NCBI RefSeq assembly: GCF_008085915.1
Contig: NZ_VSJK01000007.1
Span: 62,001 to 126,000 of the forward strand
Direction: 5' to 3'
Source: Oceaniovalibus sp. ACAM 378
Lineage (GTDB): Bacteria; Pseudomonadota; Alphaproteobacteria; Rhodobacterales; Rhodobacteraceae
Length of the DNA stretch: 64,000 nucleotides
The notes below the pieces were generated by a model. That model was not told the DNA's origin and did not search any database. It saw nothing but the letters and a program-made list of their open reading frames with translations. A program made the translations under genes and the position numbers. Shown here piece after piece: positions 36,879-43,592 of this stretch; the stretch's first letter is position 1; each line of letters starts with the position of its first letter.

Positions 36879-38269
36879 TGGATCCTGTACTGCTGGGCGA
36901 AATCCTCGCCGCGCTGATGTTTTTTGGCGTGATCGGCTTTTTGATGCTTGGCTTTCCGGTCGCCTTCACGCTGGCCGGAGTCTCGTTGTTGTTTGCCGGT
37001 GTCGGCCTGTCGGTTGGCGTCTTCGATCCGTCGAACTTTGGCGCGCTGCCCAACCGTTATATCGGCTTCATGACGAACGAGGTGCTGGTGGCTGTGCCGC
37101 TGTTCATCTTCATGGGGGTGATGCTGGAACGCAGCCAGATCGCCGAGCAACTGTTGCTGACCATGGGCAAGATGTTCGGCAATATGCGCGGCGGGCTTGG
37201 CATTTCGGTGATCCTTGTCGGCGCGATGCTGGCCGCCTCGACCGGGGTGGTCGGTGCGACCGTGGTGACGATGGGGCTGATCTCGCTGCCTGCGATGTTG
37301 CGGGCCGGATACGATCCCAAACTGGCCACCGGGGTGATTTGCGCCAGTGGCACGCTTGGCCAGATCATTCCGCCATCGACGGTGCTGATTTTCATGGGCG
37401 ATATGCTGTCGGGCATCAACTCGCAGGTGCAAATGGCCAAGGGCAATTTCGCCCCTTCGCCGGTGTCCGTAGGCGACCTGTTCGCAGGCGCATTGCTGCC
37501 CGGGATATTGCTCGTCTCGCTCTATCTGATTTTTGTGCTGTTCAAAGCGGCGACCGATCCCGCATCCTGCCCTGCCACGCCGGTTCCGCCTGAGGAAAAG
37601 GGCGATCTTCTGCGCGAAATCCTTGTGGCGCTGGTTCCGCCCATGCTGCTGATCCTTGCGGTTCTGGGGTCGATCCTTGGCGGGATTGCCACGCCGACCG
37701 AAGCCGCCTCTGTCGGTGCGGTGGGTGCGATGATCCTTGCGGCGCTGCGCTGGCGGTTGTCGTTCACCATCCTGCGGGAAACCGTGATCGCCACCGCGAC
37801 GATCACCAGCATGGTGTTCGTCATCTTGCTGGGCGCATCGGTCTTTTCCGTCGTGTTCCGGATGATGGGTGGCGACAATCTGGTGCATGAATTCCTGTCC
37901 AACCTGCCCGGCGGAACACTTGCCGCGGTCGCAGTTGTGATGCTGATCATGTTCTTCCTCGGGTTCATCCTGGACACGTTCGAAATCATCTTCATCGTGA
38001 TTCCGATCACCGCGCCGGTGCTTCTGGCCCTGGATGTCGACCCGGTCTGGCTGGGCGTTCTGGTGGGGGTGAACCTGCAAACCTCGTTCCTGACCCCGCC
38101 CTTTGGTTTCGCGCTGTTCTATCTGCGCGGGGTAGCCCCCGCCGACCTGCCGACCAGTGCTATCTACAAGGGGATCCTGCCCTTCGTGCTGTTGCAGATC
38201 GTGGCAATTGCGATCCTGTTCATCTTTCCCGGTATCGTCACATGGTTGCCACGGCTCGTCGCGGGCTAG
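36878..38269 (+). CDS. dctM: TRAP transporter large permease (DctM)
   Basis: A 463-residue sodium-driven permease with about twelve helices. It shows the family pattern GFPVAFTLAGVSLLFAGV near the N-terminus, AAPLFIFMG-like LVAVPLFIFMGVMLERS, GATVVTMGLISLPAML and LGQIIPPSTVLIFMG, and PTEAASVGAVGAMI in the second half. Overlaps dctQ by one base. It imports an organic acid together with sodium; the substrate is set by the TakP-like binding protein. The start is ATG 36878, not the TTG three bases earlier. Confidence 0.94.
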   Translation: MDPVLLGEILAALMFFGVIGFLMLGFPVAFTLAGVSLLFAGVGLSVGVFDPSNFGALPNRYIGFMTNEVLVAVPLFIFMGVMLERSQIAEQLLLTMGKMFGNMRGGLGISVILVGAMLAASTGVVGATVVTMGLISLPAMLRAGYDPKLATGVICASGTLGQIIPPSTVLIFMGDMLSGINSQVQMAKGNFAPSPVSVGDLFAGALLPGILLVSLYLIFVLFKAATDPASCPATPVPPEEKGDLLREILVALVPPMLLILAVLGSILGGIATPTEAASVGAVGAMILAALRWRLSFTILRETVIATATITSMVFVILLGASVFSVVFRMMGGDNLVHEFLSNLPGGTLAAVAVVMLIMFFLGFILDTFEIIFIVIPITAPVLLALDVDPVWLGVLVGVNLQTSFLTPPFGFALFYLRGVAPADLPTSAIYKGILPFVLLQIVAIAILFIFPGIVTWLPRLVAG

Positions 38270-38327
38270 GGCGCACTGCCGCGCGGCTGGTTTTGCCGTT
38301 GCGCGGTGCACACCTCCCGCCGGCCGA

Positions 38328-38975
38328 TCACCATCCAATCGGATGATCCGCGCGATCACTTTCAAGGGTGGCGTGACCGTCCATCGTCGTGATCTCGGTT
38401 CCGATGGTCGAGGTGACATTCATATCTCCCCGCGCTCCGATCTCGTCGGCCAGCACCGCACCGCCAAAATCCACGTCAAGCACCTGGTGGCGATCGCCCC
38501 AATCCAGAGTGCCGTTGCCGTTCGCAGTTATCCCTCCGCCGTCCTGCACACCGACCAACTGTACGCTGCCACCTGCGCGCGCGCCTTCAGCGTTGTGGAA
38601 ATTCCACATTGCGCCTGACACCGAATCATTGCCGAAATCGACATTCAGCGCCATGTCGGCAATCAGATCAGGGTTGCTGGTGACGGGGCTACGGCCATCG
38701 CCTGTGAACCCGCCGGAAGGACGCAACGCAGCGACGCCGTTGAAGGTGTAGACGCCAGACGTGCGCACGGCGTGGCCTTCGATGCGTTTCGTCGTGTGAT
38801 AGCCAAAGTCCAGTGCCTCGTACCTGTCATTGAGCGAGTCACGTTTCGCCATGTCGATTTTGCCAGTGAGCGCGGCATCAGGTAGATCCGCGCCGCCGCC
38901 GCCCCCCGAACATCCCGCAAGGCCCAGCACAAAGAAGGCGGTTGCGGTCATCCGAATTGCTCCAAGGGTCGTCAT
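38328..38975 (-). CDS. Surface lipoprotein with transferrin-binding-protein-like beta barrel
   Basis: A 215-residue lipoprotein. The signal peptide ends in the lipobox LGLAGC (about residues 17-22), followed by the poly-Gly stretch SGGGGG usual in surface lipoproteins. The rest is beta-rich with TSGVYTFNGVAAL, IADMALNVDFGNDSVSG, NGTLDWGD and STIGTEI, resembling the C-lobe-type eight-stranded barrel of TbpB/HpuA and of related surface-exposed lipoproteins; this family-level identification is moderate. ATG 38975 follows ACAGGAGC. It lies between dctM and the convergent binding-protein gene, on the same strand as the latter. Confidence 0.62.
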   Translation of the reverse strand: MTTLGAIRMTATAFFVLGLAGCSGGGGGADLPDAALTGKIDMAKRDSLNDRYEALDFGYHTTKRIEGHAVRTSGVYTFNGVAALRPSGGFTGDGRSPVTSNPDLIADMALNVDFGNDSVSGAMWNFHNAEGARAGGSVQLVGVQDGGGITANGNGTLDWGDRHQVLDVDFGGAVLADEIGARGDMNVTSTIGTEITTMDGHATLESDRADHPIGW

Positions 38976-39094
38976 GCGTTTGCTCCTGTCGTCGCGCTGT
39001 CTTTCTGACCTGCGCTGTCTACGATAGGATCTGACAGGCAATTCCGACGACAAATTGACCAGATTTGGGCGGAAACGCGCAAGCGCGCAGAAAA

Positions 39095-39122
39095 AAACGC
39101 CCGGTGTTTCCAACGGGCGTTT
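39095..39122 (-). terminator. Intrinsic terminator after takP-like gene
   Basis: On the minus strand the 9-bp stem AAACGCCCG / CGGGCGTTT is followed by a run of T residues, 22 bases after the stop of the TRAP binding-protein gene. It should separate that gene from the lipoprotein gene downstream. Confidence 0.82.
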
Positions 39123-39143
39123 CATTTGCCGTAAACGCGGCGT

Positions 39144-40238
39144 TCAGTACTTGAGATACTTTTCGCGCGCGGCAACATAGGGCGAATCGATCATTTCGGT
39201 GCGCGTACGCACCAGATTCAGTGCCTCGATGAAGCTTTCGGTGGTCTTCTTGACCAGCGGGTCGTCGCTGTTGCGCAGTTCCTCGACCACTTCGATCGAC
39301 GCCTTGGCACCTGCCTCCATGATGTCATCGGGGAAGTTGCGCACGATCACGCCATGATCGTCGATCAGCGTCTTCAACGCGCGCGGATCGTTGGCGATGA
39401 AGTCGGCCGAAACCTGATCGTATTCCGCCTGTGACACATCGCGGATGATCGCCTGAAGATCGTTGGGCAGGTCCTGATACTTTTTCTTGTCGACGACCAG
39501 TTCGGTCGCCAGCCCCGATTCTACAAAGGACGGCATATAGTAGTTCTTGGCGACCTGATGGAAGCCAAGCGCCAGATCGTTATAGGGGCCGACGAATTCG
39601 GCGGCATCCAGAGTGCCCGACTGCAACGCCTGGAAAATCTCGCCCGCTGCCATGTTGGTGACTGTCGCGCCCAGTTTCTCCCAGACCTGACCACCCAGAC
39701 CGGGGGTGCGGAAACGGATGCCCTTGACGTCTTCGACACTTTTCAGCTCGTTGCGGAACCAACCGCCGGTCTGTGTGCCGGTGTTGCCGGACAAAAAGCC
39801 CTGTACGCCGAACTGGTCATAGATCTCGTCCCAGATTTCCTGACCGCCAAGGAAGCGGACCCATGCCGTCAACTCGGGCGTGGTCATGCCATAGGGAACG
39901 CCGGTAAAGAACGACAGTGCTGGCGATTTGTTCTGCCAGTAATAGGCGGCACCATGGCTCATTTCTGCGGTGCCATCGATCACGGCATCCAGCGACTGAA
40001 GCGGCGGAACCAATTCGCCTGCGGAATAGACCTGAACGGTCAGGCGACCGCCCGAAGCAGCCGTGATGCGATCCGCCAGACGCTGTGCACCAACCCCAAG
40101 ACCGGGAAAGTTCTTTGGCCAGGTCGTGACCATACGCCAGGTGATATTGCCTTGCGCAATGGCCGGAGCGGCCAGACCGCTGGCGGCAGCGCCAGCCCCG
40201 ATAACCCCTGCACTGCGAATGAATGAACGACGATCCAT
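39144..40238 (-). CDS. TRAP transporter substrate-binding protein (DctP/TakP-like)
   Basis: A 364-residue periplasmic binding protein. The signal peptide starts MDRRSFIRSAGVIGAGAAA and has a twin-arginine core (RRSFI), suggesting export by Tat. The mature part begins NITWRMVTTWPKNFPGLG, then AYYWQNKSPALSFFTGVPYG and FVGPYNDLALGFHQ, which resemble the TakP alpha-keto-acid group (also 2,3-diketogulonate/chlorinated acid types). Conserved Arg in GIRFRTPGLGG binds the carboxylate in the family. ATG 40238 follows GGAGGAG. It is not in the dctQM operon but faces it across the lipoprotein gene. Confidence 0.9.
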   Translation of the reverse strand: MDRRSFIRSAGVIGAGAAASGLAAPAIAQGNITWRMVTTWPKNFPGLGVGAQRLADRITAASGGRLTVQVYSAGELVPPLQSLDAVIDGTAEMSHGAAYYWQNKSPALSFFTGVPYGMTTPELTAWVRFLGGQEIWDEIYDQFGVQGFLSGNTGTQTGGWFRNELKSVEDVKGIRFRTPGLGGQVWEKLGATVTNMAAGEIFQALQSGTLDAAEFVGPYNDLALGFHQVAKNYYMPSFVESGLATELVVDKKKYQDLPNDLQAIIRDVSQAEYDQVSADFIANDPRALKTLIDDHGVIVRNFPDDIMEAGAKASIEVVEELRNSDDPLVKKTTESFIEALNLVRTRTEMIDSPYVAAREKYLKY

Positions 40239-40485
40239 GTTGTCTCCTCCCGAGTTGGTAAAGTCTTGCAAGCAGCGTGTCAGTCAACCTTAGCGACCCG
40301 CCTTGGAGACAGATAATCCGCCGTTTCCGGAAATGTCCATGCCAAGGAGCATTCAAGCGCAATCAGAGATGAAGTCTGAAATTCCCGCGCCGCATGTGGC
40401 GGAAAAAATCGCCAGACATGTCTGTCGCGTCAAGTGTCCAAACCCCACAGCGGATGGGCCGCAGAATGCCGGGGCGCAGTCCGGT

Positions 40486-40872
40486 TCAGGTCTGCATTTC
40501 CTCGATCTCGCGATCTTCTTCGGGCACGTTCAGTGTCGACCACATCTCGTCTCCCGGCAACGTCGGGGGCGGGGAACATTCGCGCTTGTGCATATTCACC
40601 CGCGCCATGAAATTGGCCGAGGCCGGCGCCGTCGCGAACAGAAAAGCCAGGATCAGCAGTTCGTGCAGCGATCCCGCGCCAAATGCATAAGAGTGGATCA
40701 TCGATGCCAGAAGGAATGCGCCGGTGCCCAGCGTGCCTGCCTTTGTCGGCGCATGCAGCCGCATCATCGCATCGTTGAGCTTGAGCAGGCCAAGTGCGGC
40801 GACGAAAGAAAAGATCAGACCAATCACAAGCAGGATCGCAATTGCCAGCGTGGCGATGAGTTGCAGTGTCAT
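40486..40872 (-). CDS. mnhG: Mrp-type monovalent cation/H+ antiporter subunit G
   Basis: A 128-residue subunit with three helices; the family MrpG/PhaG motif is LLKLNDAMMRLHAPTKAGTLG. The C-terminal tail (about 40 residues) is soluble and acidic. It is the last gene of a six-gene operon mnhA-C-D-E-F-G that assembles one large complex. It overlaps mnhF by ATGA. The system uses the proton gradient to expel sodium and other cations; the fused A/B subunit places it in group 2, as in Sinorhizobium Pha. Confidence 0.93.
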   Translation of the reverse strand: MTLQLIATLAIAILLVIGLIFSFVAALGLLKLNDAMMRLHAPTKAGTLGTGAFLLASMIHSYAFGAGSLHELLILAFLFATAPASANFMARVNMHKRECSPPPTLPGDEMWSTLNVPEEDREIEEMQT

Positions 40873-41156
40873 TCGATGATGTCTCCGCGCAGCACAAAGC
40901 GGGCATAGGCGACGGTCGACACAAAGCCCAGCATGGCAATGATCAGCGAGGCCTCGAAATAGATCGCGCTGCCCTGCGCGATGCCCAGCAGCACGATCAG
41001 CCCGATTGCGTTGATGAACATTGTATCAAGCGCAAGGATGCGGTCACCGGTGCCGGGGCCGATCCACAGGCGGACCATCGCCATGATCTGCGCCAAGGCC
41101 ACGATCACGAAGGCTGCGTAAAGCGCCCAGTTCATCAGATCTGTCGCGAGGGTCAT
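40869..41156 (-). CDS. mnhF: Mrp-type antiporter subunit F
   Basis: A 95-residue subunit with three helices. The block VRLWIGPGTGDRILALDTMF (about 28-47) is the MrpF signature. It overlaps mnhE and mnhG by four bases each, so translation is coupled along the cluster. ATG 41156 is used; the longer in-frame reading to 41591 runs antisense-like through mnhE. Confidence 0.93.
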   Translation of the reverse strand: MTLATDLMNWALYAAFVIVALAQIMAMVRLWIGPGTGDRILALDTMFINAIGLIVLLGIAQGSAIYFEASLIIAMLGFVSTVAYARFVLRGDIIE

Positions 41157-41653
41157 CGGAATATCTCCATCAAACGTCGCTCGTATCGGTTCTTGATATC
41201 GTCGCGCACCGCGTCCGGGTCTGATGCATCGAGCGCATGCACCAGAAGGAAACGACCGCTGTCCGACAGATCCGCGGATACGGTTCCGGGGGTCAGCGTG
41301 ATCGTGCTGGCAAGGATGGCAATCGCCTCGGGCGTGCGCAGGTCCAGCGGGATGACAATCCAGGCGGGGCGCATCCGGTCGTTCGATTTCGTCAGTACGA
41401 TCCACGCGACCTGGACGTTGGCGACGATGATGTCCCACATCACCAGAAGGCAATACAGGAACATGCGCCAACCGGACAGGCGTTGCGGCCGGTCGGGCCA
41501 CCAGCGGGCGGTCCCGATGGGGATCACGATGCCGATGATCAGACCAAAGACCGCCATTCCGGGCGTGAATTCGGCCTGCAACAGGATCCACACAACGGCC
41601 AAAAGCAACGTGAGGTATGGATGGGGCAGCAGCCGTTGGATGGCATTCCTCAT
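41153..41653 (-). CDS. mnhE: Mrp-type antiporter subunit E
   Basis: A 166-residue subunit with an N-terminal membrane part and a soluble C-terminus. The segment DIIVANVQVAWIVLTKSND and IVIPLDLRTPEAIAILASTI followed by LTPGTVSADL is the MrpE signature. It is needed for assembly of the Mrp complex in other bacteria. ATG 41653 is one base after the mnhD stop region; upstream in-frame sequence to 41731 lies inside mnhD. Confidence 0.93.
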   Translation of the reverse strand: MRNAIQRLLPHPYLTLLLAVVWILLQAEFTPGMAVFGLIIGIVIPIGTARWWPDRPQRLSGWRMFLYCLLVMWDIIVANVQVAWIVLTKSNDRMRPAWIVIPLDLRTPEAIAILASTITLTPGTVSADLSDSGRFLLVHALDASDPDAVRDDIKNRYERRLMEIFR

Positions 41654-41654
41654 A

Positions 41655-43199
41655 TCAATGCGCCTCGTCTGAAGAATCGGAGAGCTTGCCCGGCGTGTCG
41701 AGAACCGTCGAGACATAGCGGTCCGGCGCAAAGAGTTGTTGCGCGATCGCCGCAGTATATCCGGTCATCGGCCCCGCGAAAACAGTGTGCGCCACCAGCA
41801 GCGCCACAAGCCCACCGACAGCAACAAAGCACAGGGCCGGTGGTCGCGCAGCCGGGGTCGCTTCCGGTTCGGGGGGCACGCTGCGCGCCTTCCAGAACAA
41901 CACCGAACCGGCGCGGGAAAAGCCAATCAGGCTGATCAGACTTGTGCCTAGGACGATCGCCCAGATCCAAACGACCTGTGGTGTGTCGTAGGCGGCGTTG
42001 AGGATCAGCAACTTGCCCACAAATCCCGAAAGCGGCGGCAACCCGACCAAGGCGATGGCAACGACGAAAAACAGCGCTGCCGTCAGGCTCGCCCCGGCAA
42101 TGGGCGGTTGCGCTGAAAATTCGAGAGATGCCCGCCCGCTGCGCACCAGATCCGTGATCAGGAACAGCGCACCGGCGGCCAGCGTGGAGTGAATGATATA
42201 GTACAGCGCCGCCGCGATCCCGGCCGGGGTGAACAGCGAAATAGACACCATCACCATGCCCATCGATCCGATAACCGCAAAGGCCACCAACCGGTCAAGC
42301 CGTCTGGCCGCCAACACGCCTATCATGCCGACAGCAAGCGACAACAGTGCGGCAGGCAAAAGCCACCAGCCATGCAGGCCCGTGACTGCCTCCAGCTCGG
42401 GGGGAAAGATCAATGTATAGACGCGGATGATCGCATAGGCGCCGACCTTGGTCATGATCGCGAACAGGGCGGCAACCGGCGCCGGAGCCTCGGCATAGCT
42501 GGACGGCAGCCAGAAATGCAGCGGCACCACCGCAGCCTTGATCGCAAAGACCATCAAAAGCAGAACGGCAGCGACACGGATACCTGCCGTCGCGTCTGCA
42601 CCGATAAGCTGCACCCTTTGGGCCAGATCGGCCATGTTAAGCGTTCCGGTTTCGGCATAGATCGCCCCGAGCGCAAAAAGGAACAGGGTCGAGCCGAGAA
42701 GGTTGAACAGCACATATTGCGTCCCGGCCCGCAGTCGCACGGTGCCTCCGCTGTGGATCATCAGCCCATAGGACGCGATCAGCAGCACTTCGAAAAAGAC
42801 GAAGAGGTTGAACAGGTCGCCGGTCAGGAACGCCCCCATGATGCCCATGATCTGAAACTGGAACAGCGGGTGAAAATGCCGCCCCCGCGCGTCCCATCCG
42901 GACCCGATTGCGTAAAGCAGCACCGGCAGCGACAACAGTACGGTCAGCAGGACCATCAGGGTCGACAGACGATCCGCGACAAGCACGATCCCGAAGGGCG
43001 CGGCCCAATCGCTCAGCTGGTACAGTGTCACAGCGCCGTCGGAAGCCTGTATGGCAAGGCCAGCGGAGATCGCCAGCAGAACGACCATCCCAGCAACCGA
43101 AATGACGCGCTGAATGTTGATGTGGTGGCGTGCCGCCAGAATAAGGAACGGCGCCAGAAACGCCGGCAGAACGATGGGAAGGATGATCCAGTGCATCAT
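41655..43199 (-). CDS. mnhD: Mrp-type antiporter subunit D
   Basis: A 514-residue subunit with about fourteen helices, homologous to the NuoN/NuoM proton channels of complex I. The block GDLFNLFVFFEVLLIASYGL contains the conserved glutamate; KAAVVPLHFWLPSSYAEAPA with the following lysine-rich helix is another conserved site of ion translocation. It starts at 43199 and overlaps mnhC by four bases. It belongs to the Mrp operon, where A and D subunits carry the ion pathways. Confidence 0.95.
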   Translation of the reverse strand: MMHWIILPIVLPAFLAPFLILAARHHINIQRVISVAGMVVLLAISAGLAIQASDGAVTLYQLSDWAAPFGIVLVADRLSTLMVLLTVLLSLPVLLYAIGSGWDARGRHFHPLFQFQIMGIMGAFLTGDLFNLFVFFEVLLIASYGLMIHSGGTVRLRAGTQYVLFNLLGSTLFLFALGAIYAETGTLNMADLAQRVQLIGADATAGIRVAAVLLLMVFAIKAAVVPLHFWLPSSYAEAPAPVAALFAIMTKVGAYAIIRVYTLIFPPELEAVTGLHGWWLLPAALLSLAVGMIGVLAARRLDRLVAFAVIGSMGMVMVSISLFTPAGIAAALYYIIHSTLAAGALFLITDLVRSGRASLEFSAQPPIAGASLTAALFFVVAIALVGLPPLSGFVGKLLILNAAYDTPQVVWIWAIVLGTSLISLIGFSRAGSVLFWKARSVPPEPEATPAARPPALCFVAVGGLVALLVAHTVFAGPMTGYTAAIAQQLFAPDRYVSTVLDTPGKLSDSSDEAH

Positions 43200-43591
43200 T
43201 GGGCATCCTCGGGCCTAAGGTCGGTCGGGAGGTCAGAGGGGACATCTGGCGGTACATCCGTCGGGGGATCGATCAGAGGGTCATCCACATGGTCGTCATC
43301 CCCCCCCAGATAGGCACCAAGCGCAATCATCACGACAACGGCGGTCATCCCGAAGGAAATCACGATCGCCGTCAGCACAAGTGCCTGCGGCAGCGGGTCC
43401 GTATACAGGAGCGCGTCGGTCAATATCGGCGGCCCTCCGACGGTCAGCCCGCCGGACGCAAAGAGAAACACATTGACCGCATAGGTCAAAAGCGACGTGC
43501 CCATGATGACGGGAAAGGTTCTCAGACGCAGCACCAGATAGATACCCGAGGCGGTCAGAAAGCCGATGGCGGAAGCGACAAGAAATTCCAT
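43196..43591 (-). CDS. mnhC: Mrp-type antiporter subunit C with acidic Pro-rich tail
   Basis: A 131-residue subunit homologous to NuoK, with three helices. The sequence LLTYAVNVFLFASGGL and ALVLTAIVISFGMTAVVVM are typical of MrpC. After residue 97 a tail follows, DDDHVDDPLIDPPTDVPPD and on to the end, made mostly of Asp and Pro with the imperfect repeat P-x-D-x-P; this is longer than in common MrpC proteins and is cytoplasmic or periplasmic, unknown. ATG 43591 follows the mnhA stop by one base. Confidence 0.93.
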   Translation of the reverse strand: MEFLVASAIGFLTASGIYLVLRLRTFPVIMGTSLLTYAVNVFLFASGGLTVGGPPILTDALLYTDPLPQALVLTAIVISFGMTAVVVMIALGAYLGGDDDHVDDPLIDPPTDVPPDVPSDLPTDLRPEDAQ

Positions 43592-43592
43592 G

